From assembly GCF_000003815.2 (NCBI RefSeq), contig NC_049991.1, positions 18,973,326 through 19,022,192 of the forward strand: a stretch of DNA of 48,867 bases, given 5' to 3'. Below, piece after piece: positions 17,697 through 30,400 of the stretch; position 1 is the first letter of the stretch; each line of letters starts with the position of its first letter. Source of the stretch: Branchiostoma floridae (Eukaryota > Chordata > Leptocardii > Amphioxiformes > Branchiostomatidae). The notes beneath the pieces were generated by a model. That model was given only the letters and a program-made list of their open reading frames with translations, made no database searches and had not been told where the DNA came from. A program made the position numbers and the translations under genes.

Positions 17697-18425
17697 TGAT
17701 ACTACTCTCAGCCTGGTAGAGCCTGTATCAGTTACTCTCCAAGCAGACGTTGAATCGCGCAGATATAGTAATAGTCGGAAAAATTACTCGGGCGCTCTTC
17801 TTACAGAGGTTGAATCGCGCAGATATAGTAGTAGTCGGAAAAGAGCGCCCGTGAATTTTTCCGACTACTACTATACCTGTGCGATTCAACCTCTGCTTTG
17901 GGAGTAACTGTACAGGCTCTACCAGACTCCGCGGATCGGTGGTCTATTACAGTGGTAGAAATTGGACAAATACAGTCGGTAGTATGCTAGGGGTGTCGGC
18001 CGGCCAGACACTGTTAGATTCGGATGGGGTGAATCGTCCTTTTTTGGGGTCCTTACCCCAAATGCTGGGGTAACTTTGAGTGAAAGGGCGGACCCCATTG
18101 TTCTCTCCTGGGCTGATTATGCGCGTGAAATTCAGAGTGTTATCTTTGCAACAGAACACACCTTACCCATGGAGTGTGAAGATGGCACAACTGTACTAAT
18201 GACTATCATTCAACAATTTGACTTAGCTTTTGCTATAAATCTGGGAAAATCACAGTCTAGAGGAGTTATTTCTTACCGCGAACCCTCAGGTGCGGGGTCG
18301 CCATCTTTGAAGATGGTACGGAAATAACTCTTCTGGCCGGTTGACTCCCCCCTTACGTACTATCTGCCCAATTTCTACTATAAGACCACCGATCCGCGGA
18401 ACCTGGTAGAGGCTAACTGATGCAT
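17697..18425. mobile_element. Nested foldback element complex
   Basis: Two sets of inverted repeats. Arms 17711-17799 and 17841-17925 (about 86 bp) form a tight hairpin, with a 60-bp-period direct repeat of TTGAATCGCGCAGATATAGT at 17750 and 17810 near its tip. A second pair, 17908-18007 and 18332-18425, shares CCGCGGATCGGTGGTCT and encloses about 320 bp. No transposase is visible. The structure suggests insertion of one foldback element in another, or partial duplications of arms. Confidence 0.7.
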
Positions 18426-18478
18426 ACTCCTCCTGGAGTCCGGGTGATGGTGTAAATCACTGTATATAGCCGATTGGG

Positions 18479-18700
18479 CCCGTTCGCACTTATATGCGTA
18501 TATTCAAGTCCGTGTGAGTTGCGTATTGACATTCTTAGGGGATTTAAGTTTGCGGGGAAAGAAGGTACAATTGTAATTTACTTTGACCCTCCATTGTGTA
18601 GTCTGATTTTTAACCCGAAAACAACTCTTTTCCAATACCAAAATGTCAATACGGTACTCACACGGACTAAAGTGTACGCTAAGTGTGAACGTTGCTTTCG
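18479..18700. mobile_element. Foldback element, about 60-bp arms
   Basis: Left arm 18479-18540 (CGTTCGCACTTATATGCG, AAGTCCGTGTGAGT) pairs with 18640-18700 (ACTCACACGGACT, AAGTGTGAACG). Imperfect arms suggest an older non-autonomous element. Confidence 0.6.
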
Positions 18701-18719
18701 GGTGTAGGTTTAGTCCGAC

Positions 18720-19369
18720 TCCGAGGTCCCCGTAGGGTAACATTGGGGGTGTCACTGTCAGTCAGTCAGTCTATACAGAGTATACGTATGCATATATAAC
18801 ACATTCCTGCACAGGGCGTGTACATGTAGGCATATAGAGAGGAATTGCATGTATATCTGTTGAAACCTAAAACCTACAAAAGTCCAACGGCAAAATCGCT
18901 AGATTCATCTCATTGTCCCCAATTTCTGCCAGTTTTGCCGTCTACTGACTTGGAAGGTGGTCTAAACTACTAACAGTCTTTCAAAAGTAAATCAAAGGGG
19001 CAGGGGGTTCAAAAGTGTCACTCTTGAGAACACGAAAACTGATGAATGTGTGCAACTGTAAATGAGGCAGAGATGTGTGTGTATAGACGAAGTAGTGGCA
19101 TGTCGCTGTGAACACAAGAATTGTCCTACGTTGTTTGTGTACCGTAGCTACTAGGCCCAACCCAAAATAATTATTCTGGTTGTGTACGCAGAGGAAGTGT
19201 AACTAGTCTGAATGAGAATTAACGTCTACTCAGCTGTGAATAGTAGTACTTTGGTGACGCAATCTCTACGTGTTTGGTCCAAACAAAAGTTTATTTTTGT
19301 TTGTGTGCACAAGTACTGAAGCAGTAGTTACTATGGGTTCATCAATCTGTTAGCACTTAAACGCCACTT
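18720..19369. other. Spacer without recognisable gene
   Basis: No coding sequence or strong repeat seen apart from a short GTCAGTCAGTCAGT run near 18757. Confidence 0.4.
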
Positions 19370-19560
19370 GACAGTATATCTTCAGCGACTTGACAGTGAA
19401 GCCAGGGGCCTGGGTTCAAATCCTGTCATGCTACCGATCTTGTCCTCTTAGGAAAGAGACTTAACAAAACTTTCCTCACTTCACCCATGTGTACGTAAAA
19501 ATCGGTAGATAACATCGATTGGGGAAATAAAGGGCCCTGTAGTCGTATTGTAGTGAATAA
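19370..19560 (+). mobile_element. tRNA-derived SINE remnant (Nin-DC-like)
   Basis: A Pol III B-box-like GGTTCAAATCC at 19413-19423 is followed by a block, CTTAGGAAAGAGACTTAAC then CTTTCCTCACTTCACCCA (19447-19487). From memory this resembles the Nin-DC domain of animal SINEs reported also from amphioxus. The A box upstream is degenerate. The tail continues towards GCCCTGTAGTCGTATTGTAG (about 19534). Confidence 0.5.
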
Positions 19561-19599
19561 CAATTCACTGACCCTACGGCCTCGAAAATGTTATGGGAC

Positions 19600-21060
19600 T
19601 GCCTTTACATTAAATACAATAAGGCATCATATCTGATGGCAAAGTACTTAAGAAGTTGGAACCGAGCCTTTAGATGCCTTTTGTACATAGCCACCAGAAG
19701 ACACACTTTAAAGGACACAAAGGTTTGCCAATGGCATTGCAGAAACCATGACTCTAATGGCAAATTAAGGGTCTGGCGTTGTTCCTCTGTGTTTGTGTTT
19801 GGCTCTGTGGTATGGTGTCACCAGGACGCCGCAAAATGGCTCAGTCACGGCTCCTTAACAACAAAGATGGCAGGTCCTTCAGAAGACAGTCTGTGAGGGG
19901 TACGGACTGTGTAGAGTGGGCGGGGGTCGGGCAATGCCTCCCTATTGGTCCGGTGTCGGGTGGTGAATAGTTTAACCTGGGATACAGACTGTTATGAGGC
20001 ACTACACAGACCAGCTATTCGACACTAGGTCTAATATTCCCATCGGAAAAATTTAAAGGATTGCGATAGTAAAACCTGTATTGGTTTAGGTCCCGCCATT
20101 CTCTTTCCCATCATGCTAGTGTGGAAATAGCGTATGATGTGAAGGGATGTTGCCATTGCGATGTGTTGATTTTGACGTTAGATGTTATTATTCTTATGTA
20201 CTAGTTGATTATTACAGTTGTGTACTTTGCCAATTCATTGTATCTTATCCGTATCTTATCCAGTTGTAGAGATCGGTTTGCATAATCTTCACTAACGTAC
20301 AGTCTCAGCCTTGATAAACGAATCAATCAAGGAGGCTGTGCGGAGATAGCAGCTGGCATCGCCGTGAAATCCAACCCTGAAGCCTTGGGGAGGCCCTGTG
20401 ACCAGGCTACGAAGGGTTGGTCATTGCCTCTTAATTGGTCACATCCATGTGACACTTGCGACAAAGTAGAAATGCGTGGAGACACAGGGCAAACGTACAT
20501 GTCAGATGACGCGTCAAATTGGACAATAGTCTACAGTGCTGTACCTAGTTCCCTTCCTTAGTTTGGGGTATACGTATTCGGACAAGGAGCATACAATTCG
20601 GTCATTTTTAGTGTGCTACAAAGAGCAGCTTGACAAGGGCCCTTTGTTAAAAAAACGATTAATCAAACCAGTGTTTGTATGAATATGAAAATGGCGTTTA
20701 GAAGATGAAAATGGGTTTATTTAGACAGGGGGATGGAGGAAAGAGGAAGTTATACATTGAGAAGTAAGAGGAACGGAAACGTGCAGAATCGTGTCGACAT
20801 TAATTGTTACAGATTTTACGGCATTGACAATACTTTTCAAAGTGGAATCTTTAATAAGGAGATCAGAAAAATATGAATACATCCATGATATAAATTTAGA
20901 TCCAATGCCAGGACGTTTGTTTGGGTTGGATAGTGGTATAGAGGAAGACATTGTCAACGCCAGATGATCTTACAAAGTAGGAGAAGACATTGCCAAAGGC
21001 AGATGATCTTACAAAGTTAGTCACGCCTCCTTAGAACCAGGCAGCCATCGCGCCATACCT
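19600..21060. other. Spacer upstream of the cadherin gene
   Basis: No supported gene; the ORFs here have no recognisable domain or splice context. It holds a 38-40-bp tandem duplication (20942-20979 and 20980-21019, core CAGATGATCTTACAAAGT) and a small hairpin near 21070-21110 (CACACGGCAA/TTGCCGTGT). Confidence 0.4.
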
Positions 21061-21099
21061 GGTAACACACACGGCAAAAAGGCAGCCATTGTACCATTG

Positions 21100-21380
21100 C
21101 CGTGTATGGGCGATGTCTCAATACAGCGCAATGTCGCCGGGCCTTTTCACGCCAAGCTGAGCAGAACGTCGCGCTGGTTGACATAGTCGGGGCGTGACAT
21201 TCCGCGTCCGCCTCATGAGAACAGCGCGGCTCGGCCGCAAAGTGTAGGGAAATATTATCACAGCGACACGCGTTTTAGTCTTTCGCAATAGCAGCGGTGG
21301 TAAAAGCTACAGGTGTGAAAGGATTATTGTGATCACAGAAAGTAAGAAACGTCGTCAGTTCCACAAACGGTGGAGGAAAG
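21100..21380 (+). promoter_or_regulatory. CpG-rich promoter and 5' UTR of the cadherin gene
   Basis: A local burst of CpG (CGTCGCGCTGG, GCGCGGCTCGGCCGC around 21165-21240) in AT-rich surroundings, directly before the signal-peptide exon. No TATA box seen. The transcription start is not resolved. Confidence 0.5.
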
Positions 21381-21450
21381 ATGGACGGCAAGAGAGGCAT
21401 CGCGTTCTGCGCAAAGCTTTTTCTGGTGTGCCTGCTAATCAAGTCAACAG
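21381..21450 (+). CDS. Cadherin exon 1: signal peptide
   Basis: MDGKRGIAFCAKLFLVCLLI: basic N region, hydrophobic core, then KSTG. Donor ACAG/GTGAGC at 21451, phase 1. Start chosen as the ATG that gives a clean signal peptide after a CpG-rich leader. Confidence 0.85.
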
Positions 21451-24400
21451 GTGAGCTATTTTATATCATTTTGGGGTCTTAGGTTTTGTGTTGATTATTA
21501 TGTATGTTATTTTGTAACGATATCAAAAGAGGGGAGTTTAAAATCCCGGTTTTAAGTCTGACGGAAACAGGTGGCCGTTTTGTTCTGCCGGGATCAAGGT
21601 CTGAAAGCACCCAGACCGATGTTTGTTCAGGTAGTTGTGTTAACCGCCAATCCCGTAAGCTGAGTTGATTGAGTACAAAAATTACTAACCACAGATGAAA
21701 CTATGACAGGTAAATCGTAAACGGATCCACGTTATGCCTAAGTCACATTTCCAAACCAGGGCCTGGCCGGGCAGGATGTGGGGACGAAAAGTAGGATGTA
21801 GAAGTAGAAGAGAACAAAACACGTGAAACGTAAAAATTATTTGTCATGAGCACAACCTGTGCGTGTTTCTTGATACAAAACTGTATTTTTCGTTTCGGCG
21901 AACTGTCCGACCAGACCCCGGGTTGATAATGTGACCAAAGCATTAGTCACCATTAGACAACATATAGTTTCACGACATAAAACAGTGATACTGTTCGTGC
22001 TGAACTGACGAGAGACGAAAGTTGGAAAACAACCAACACACTCGTCCAGAGATTTTTTTAAACATTGACAAAATAAGCATAAACTAACGATTTTGCCTGT
22101 AGGAAGCCCATAATGGAAAGTATTTAACTTTGACACATTTCAACGTAACGTTTCGGGTTGAACAGTTTTGCGAATAAAACAACGGCGAAATGTTGTATTT
22201 TCACCTCCTAAACGAACGACCCTTATCGAAATAAATAATTACCGGTATACGCTCCGTTAAATGTTGGCATATCGCGATTACCAGTGCATAAAACGAAATG
22301 TAACAAACGCACAAGCTATGATATCAACTAGGCCACAAATGAAGAACGTGGGTGACTATTTTCAAAAACAGGTGTCTCTGACAGCTATAAGTGTTCCAAT
22401 AAGTCTCAAACAGGTGAAAGTGGTTTCTGACATGGTTTCTGACATGTGTAGCAAACATATCACCAGTGATCATCGGTGAAGGAAGTGCTAGTTTCAAACT
22501 TCTGCCTTCTACATCCACTTCCTCTTTCCTCTTGAAAAAGAAAGACAGCCATCCATTCGTTCGTTATCAATTCTTCCAACATACATATCCAATCAAATGA
22601 GGGGATTATTGTAGAGTTGATTCTTAGGCAGCCTCACCTATAACTGCCGTATGAATATGTCATTCCTGTCAACGACTAACATTAACGTTTTTTTGTGAAG
22701 TTTTAAAGAACATAATTGAAGTTTCAATAAAAAAAGTGTCTGCCGCTTTCATATGTTTGAAATTTTAAGACATTTGAAAAATGTGAGAAAAAGACGAGAA
22801 AAGTTTGGAACATTTCAACTTTTTGTTGTAACATCAAAAAGCTTCTAGTGCCTTCGTTCTTTTCTCTACCTCAGAAGTTCCGAGCTATTACCACGGTACC
22901 TTTTAAGACCGTTCCCCGTATTTGACGGCTAATTTGTCGTGATACCCTTTCGCTGTCACCTGCCCGTGACAGCACTGTTTGGACGAGGGGGAACGTCTAC
23001 AATGTAACCAGACCGCAGCCTGTTTTTCTACCCTCCGCGGAGAGTCGTCTGTTAGCAACACAAACACAATGACTCAAAAAGTCAACAATTCGGCGCTGTC
23101 AACACCGACCATTCTGATTCCGTCAAAACTTTCATCCATGCAGTCTCGTGGTTGCTAGGAGGTGACGTGGCTCTACAACAGCTAGTGTTCTGGTTGCTAG
23201 GGCGTGACGTAGTCGCCCACGCCCAGCCTTGCGATTGCTAGGGGTGACGTAATTTGCCTACACCAAACCTTGTGATGGTGAAAGTCAGAACATGATATGT
23301 CGTCACTATTTGATTTTTAGCTGTGACGATTAAAAAAACAAACACGTAGAATGGCGCGCGGTGTCGTAACCCACGCTAACTTCTCGATGTAACAATATGA
23401 TTGTAATTCTTTACAATGGTGCAAGTTAAACAATTTGTGAATCACATCATAAGCCAGATAACACAGATTTCTTCCTATTTCGGTGCGTTTAAATGTGTCT
23501 ACTGTCGTGTCTACGTACTCCATTACTCAGGAAACCCACCTTACCGTTCCTCATTACACATACAACTGTTCGGGCTCTCACTTGTGAAATTTTCATTTTC
23601 GCAAAACATTGTACCTCTCGCAGCATTAAACGAGGAACCACAATCACGAGATGTGGCACTTTATACCAATGCCATTGTATATAATGTTCATTGCACGTAA
23701 CCTGCTTCTTATTATCAGTTGTTTTGTGCTTTATCACCAGTAAATTCCACCAGTGAATACACAAAGATTCTCGCTAATATTCCTATAATCGTCCTCATCT
23801 TATTACATGTGAAATGATAACATTTTATTGTTCGCATTACGCAATATTACAAAGCATGTACACTAATCGTGATAAAACACACAACCCTAATTTTTACCGA
23901 ATGTATAGCGTCATGAAAGAAGATTAACTAATGTATTCACCCTTTTCTCTTACACAGGCGCCATCACGTCCCTGTCTGTTACAAGCCAGCCTTACAACGT
24001 GGATGAAACCGCAGGTGATGGAGCCGTTGTTATTCCGGCAGCTCACATACTGGACGTTGGGACCAACGGCGGTCCGACATACTCCATTGAGGGCTACTCG
24101 GCGGCAACTCATCCGTTCCAAATACTGGACGTGACTACAGGCGAGGTATGACTTTGCTGTCAAAATTAGCTGGCCAGGTCCTTTTCACACTCACCATACG
24201 ATCATTGTACGATCGCATACCGTGGGCTTTCTTGGGATCGATAGCCGTGCATACGTCGTAGCTATGCAGCTGCCTGGTTGCAAAAAGACTGTCATAGATC
24301 CTTATGCGGTTCGTTTTGAAATCCTACGACATCAAAATTGTGTGAATGCGCCGTTATCCTTCCCACACCTTCCTGTGTATGGGACGATACTCAGATATTT

Positions 24401-27400
24401 CCGTTTCCATAACCCTGGGCCACACAACTTTATACAAGTGCTACAGCAGGGTGCTATAACACTGGTATTCGTTCACTGGTACATGTTCAACTACTATACT
24501 CTGTCTTGTGAGATCTGAGTGATATGCAGAGAAAACAGCATGTTCCTTTAAAAACAGTCTTTGCCGCTAGAAAATAACACTGAACGTTTTTTTGGATCGT
24601 AAATTTTAATCCTTTTCTCTTCTAATGGCTAAGTAATGTTTCTGCTTTCAGGTGACCCTTGACCTGTCAGTACTGACGTTGGATTTCGAGCAGCAGTCAT
24701 CGTACACGCTGACCCTCCGAGCAGATGACGATAACGATCCCACTTTTGCTACGGTCGACATTACGATCCTGATCGCCGACGTGAACGAAGCGCCGCAGTT
24801 CCGGTCCCTGCCCAGGACCGTGCGAATCCAGGAGACCACGGCGGCCGGAACGGTCATCTACAACCTGCAGGATGCAGCGTTCGATCAAGATAATGGGCAG
24901 TCGTTGACCTACACAATAAGTGAGTCTCCATAAATCATTTTAAGCTATCCGTCTAGTAAATTTAGCTTGGCAGATAGATATATGTTTTAATCGACATACC
25001 TGATGGTATTTGACGAGATTTGATATTGTTAGGCTGCAATATATGGTTGGACAGGTTAAGGCTGGTGAAAAACATAAGATCGGTGGCAGTTGCTGGTCCC
25101 CAGAAATTTATTTTTGAAATTGAGCAATAACCGATTACGCACCGAGAGTGAACGATGGGGCCATGAAGGTAAGTCTTTGACTTAATTCTTTCAGTTGGTC
25201 TGATTTAAAGTTGATTACCATCTTAATATTAGTCTGTAACAGTTACACATGGATGACATGTACTAGTGACACACTTAGTGTTGAAAACTAACATACATGT
25301 AACTACTTTACACGTTTGTAGACCCTGCCAGTACGGAGTTCGCCATTTCTGGAACGAGCGTCGAGACCATTGCCGCTTTAGACTTCGACACTGCGCCAAC
25401 ATCGTACGAGCTCACCATCGTGTAAGTCCCAATTTGTGGTTCTTCTCCATAAGTTCTTTGTTCGACGATGAGTTGAACCTTTCAATATATGACCCGTGAA
25501 ACGAGAAAGCATGGTAGATTAATGCATTTTTATTTCGATTTCTGTGTGAGTGAGAGTGAGATCGCGTGGCGAAATCGCCCCCCCCCCCCCCCCTTCACCA
25601 TAAAAAAGTCATGTGCAGGTCAGGCAAACAGATAGCCGAGCCCACCGACAAGTGCCTGTTTGCCTGCTTATCTTTCCTAATAATCGACAGAAGAATCCGA
25701 GATTTCAATTTCTAAAGATTATTGGGCAAAGCCCTCTTCAGTAAAGATTCAACATACACTATAGACTCGAAGTTTCTCTTACATACATATTGACATTGGT
25801 ACATCAAACCCTAGTTCAATCAATAGTTTAGTCGGTACTGATAATTTCAAGACTTTATACAGTGTCAGTTGATTACAAACTGTTTATGATATCTTCAAAA
25901 GATAAAAATTGATAGAGTGGTTGGGCGGAGATCTGAAAATATGGTTCCACAGAATTCCAATGCAACTGCCGTTTTTTTCCAGGGTTACCGATGACGGAAC
26001 CGGACTTCTCACGGCCACGTCCACACTGACTGTTTCACTCGTGGACGTGAATGACGAATCGCCAACTTTTGCCCCTACAACCTGTACCGGTAGTGTTAGC
26101 GATGGCGCCAGTATCGGGTCTGCGATATCACTCACTGGCTGCACGCTGACAGCGACTGATGGGGACAGTGGAGACATCATAACCTACTCACTCTCAGGTT
26201 TGACATTTTTTAGAAATTATTTTGAAGTATACACTCATGTATCAAGCAAGTATTAAAAGAGATGGTCATTATATTGGTGTCCAGTCCAAAGCTTTGTTAT
26301 TTTGTATGTATCGAAATGGATCAATTTGGATGTCTAACCCCCATCGATATATTTTGTTGAACGTGTATTTGAATGCCATCACTGTATCAAACCAAACCAA
26401 ACTTTAACACAACTCTAACCCTAACCCTATGAACAAAAAAAAAAGCAAATAGACCATGAATAATACATCAACGTGAGTTAGTGGCCTCTTCTATAGACTG
26501 TCAGTCTGATTTATGAGTAGTTCTGCCAACTCTGACCTGCCACTTCTTCTACCTGACCTTTGGGGTTATCTTTTCGTGCCAATACAATATGCTGAGAGTG
26601 TATTCAAATAACTACGGAATATCATACGATGTGAAGTAGTTATACTTTTTGTATAAAACAAAGTTTATTGTTTCATTGCTGTGCATTTCCGTCCTTTGCA
26701 ACTTTGTATCCTGATTTTTTTTCAGGAGCGGACAGCAACTACTATGCTATAGACGGTTCCACTCCTACCGGTATAAACGTGGCACAGTCCCTATCCGGCC
26801 AAGCCGGTACCCATACCATCACCGTGACGGCCGCAGACAAGGCCGGCAACACCGGCACTCTGACCGTGACAGTGATTGTAGCCGACGCCAGCGACAACGT
26901 ACCCATCTGCGACCCGAGTGTCTACTTCGTCTCGCTGTCAGAGGACACTGCGACAGGTAAGACAGAACTGCTGTTTGTCTGTTTATGTATTTATTTCAGT
27001 TAAAGAAGCATTTTGCAGAGCCTTTATTTTAAACATGAACAATATTTGTCATGGCTTCAGGTGAATATAACTCGCACAATTGATAGTTCGCAACACGGAT
27101 CGTAGGCAGCAGTCACCCTTATGGGATCACAATTCTAATAGCTAGCATGAATATCAAGGTAATTTTGTATCACGATTAAATCAAAACAAGTCTTACATAC
27201 ATGTACTCATTTGCAGAACTCAGTCAAACTCTGTCTGCGTGCTCAAATGAAGGACACCTAGGTGTTTTTTGTCTTTCTAATTCTCGGGCCGATCACCCCA
27301 ACCCTCACCCCATCCCAAACACAATAGCATTGCTAGTACAGTAGAAGCCGTTGAATTGCACATCCCATTTGCCAGCTTATTTCGTGCAATTATCCGTGTG

Positions 27401-30400
27401 GTGCAACAATGCGAAGTTATCCAGCTAGACCGCACCGGTTTGGGATTTTGGTATTCCATGCAATTAACAGAAGTGTGCCTTTATCCGTTGTGCAATTAAG
27501 TGGCTTCTACTGTAACTATATCCAGGCAGATCATTGTCGTCCATTCAGATCATGTCCTCACCGTTCTTGACACCCTATAGGAACGTCAGTCTCGACGTTA
27601 ACGTGCACTGACGCAGACGCGGGAGACACATTGACGTATACCATCATCAGCGGCGTCGACGGCACAACGCCTGAGTTTGAGATGTCAACAACCACCATTG
27701 AGATGATGGAGACCGCCGTCGCTCTTGACTACGACACGCTGAATGCCATCAACTACCAGTATGAAGTCAAGGTGGACGTGTCGGACGGAGCAAACACGGT
27801 CACGGCCACCGTTATCATCCAGGTGAGATAAAGATATTAGATACATGATAGATACTTTCCTCCTCCACAACTATAAATTACAAATCTGTCTGTTTGATAC
27901 TAGTACTCTTACCTGCAAACTCTTTAAAACGTTCAGCGACATGATTAAAGAAGGGTTTGCCCTGGGACAGACGTTTGCTTAATTTGCAAATAGTAACACT
28001 GAAACATAATAAGTATGTAGCCAGCATCAGTAATAGCGGATGTCCATTCGTCATGAGTCTTGGGTCTTACTCAACTGAGACACGTGCTCATGCGTGCCAA
28101 ATACCGTAGTTTACAATATGTACCTTTACTATTGAGTCGAAGTTGAAGCTCAAGACACTTCTACGGGAAGCTGTTAAGCATCCAAACATCCCAAGACCCC
28201 TGCCTCTTCCAATCAGTTTTCCCCTTTAATTCTATCATGCCAATGTGTACCACTATGGCTAAAATACATTCTGGTCACAACAGATCACTGGTATCAATGA
28301 CAACACACCAAGCATTAGTATTTCGCCTACCTCCGGCACTGTGTCCGAGGACACGTCTATTGGAACGACTGTCCTCCCTTCGACTGTCTACACTGTCAGT
28401 GATGCGGACGACGGGGCAGATGGTGACCTGACGTATTCTCTGTCGGCCGACAGTAAGTAGAACATTACAATTCTGTACATATATAGAATCAAAAAGCCCA
28501 AAAATATGATAAGAGAAAAATTACAAACAGCGCTTTTTTTTTCTTTTGTATTATAGAAACATACATAAAGTGTCTCATCAACTTTTGTCCCACGAGACAC
28601 GTCAGCGACCAACTCTATGATTTTAGGTTCATGATCACCATTTCCCCTTTACATAGGAACAGAAAGGAATTTACTTCTTTATAATAAGTGTATTGTACAT
28701 ACCTGGAATGAGCAGTTGGGCTCGATGTCTGGTAATGATAGACCAGGGCAATTGTTTTTAGTGACGTAGTGGTTTCTTCATTACTTATAAGTATTTTCTG
28801 TTGCTAATCAAACAATGACATTTTTTCTCCCATGATCATATTTCAGATGACGGTGGCAGCAAGTTCGATATCGTGGCTTCCACGGGTGTGGTCGTACTGA
28901 TCGACTCTCTCGACGCAGAGACATTCGCTTTGTACACCCTTACCATCACGGTAAGAAAGATGTTCTAGTTCTAATAGTTTTATCTGCATTTTTTGTTACC
29001 GACCGCACTGTTACCATTTCAGGTTGAAGACGACACATGTATTGAATACCATGTACAGGGATATAAAGCAGAGGGAATCGAAAGATTTTCATTAATATTT
29101 ATTTTCATATCTCTCCCACACAGGTGACGGACGGCGGCACTAACCCATCAGCGTTGTCAAACAGCGCTACGTACACCCTTGGTGTCACTAACGTTAATGA
29201 CGTCGCCCCTACCTTTGCGCAAACCTTGTACGAAGACACCATCTTAGAAACCGCATTAGCCAACACGGTTGTCCGGACCCTGGCCGCCACAGAGGGAGGG
29301 GAGGGTGACACTCTAACCTATTCTATAGTAGGCGGAAACACCAACAACAAGTTCGCCATCGCGGGAACAAACAATGACGAGATCCAACTGGCGACTGTGT
29401 TTGACCTGACGACTGACCCAATGACCTACCTGTTGGGGATAAAGGTCACGGACGGAGGAACACCTGAGCTGACCGCCACGACTACGGTCAGGGTGGACGT
29501 CACCCTGGTCAACTCCAACTCTCCGGCGTTTTCTTCATTCTTCTTCCCAAATTTCTTCCCAACACCTGTGAGTAGCACATGCACAAAAAAACAAGACAAG
29601 ATACTGTATACGATTACGAGTAGTGAATGAATGAATGAATGAATGAATGAATGAATGAATGAATGAATTTTATTAACGTGTCATGCGTTAGAACGCCCAG
29701 CCCACGTGGGCTTATAAGACACACACAATACAAATCATAATTGAACAAAGGATATTATAACATGAAAGAACGTCAGGAACATAATCGGTATCGGGTAACA
29801 GACCAGATATCAAATCATAATCACCAAAATTAAACCATCAAACAAGGGTTTCGTAAAGCTAAACAGAGCAGAGTTTATACAGAAGATAAGGAAAAACATA
29901 ATAGTAGACAGGAACATAATCGGAAACCATTATACAAATCGGGTAACAGACCAGATATCAAATCATAATCACATTAATCAAAACCATCAAACAAGGGTTC
30001 CGCAGAGCTAAACAGAGCAGAGTTTATACAGAAAATAAGGAAAACATAATACATGTAGTACAGTAGTAGTTGTACATAAGTGGACAGGTTGTGAGTTCAA
30101 GTGTATAATCGCCTTCTTCTTTTGTTCCAAGCTTTGCGTAGGAAGTTAGAAATTTCGGAGACCCCGTTTTCAAACAACCACTTAATTCTGAATTCGTCCC
30201 GTTCCCAGATGACCTCTGGACATTTGTCGAACATTTTGCAGAAGATGCTTTCTCGCAAGTCGTCATAAAACGGGCAGTAAAAAAGAAAGTGTGCCTCATT
30301 TTCTACCTCGCCCAGGCTACACATTGTGCAGATTCTATTATCCTCAGGTATTGCTTGATACCGTCCGGTCTCAATGTACAATGGTAATATCCCTGCTCGG

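Noticed and set aside
19588-19970. ORFs of 63-102 aa upstream of the cadherin gene
   Set aside because: No domain, no codon bias and no splice context. Chance open frames.
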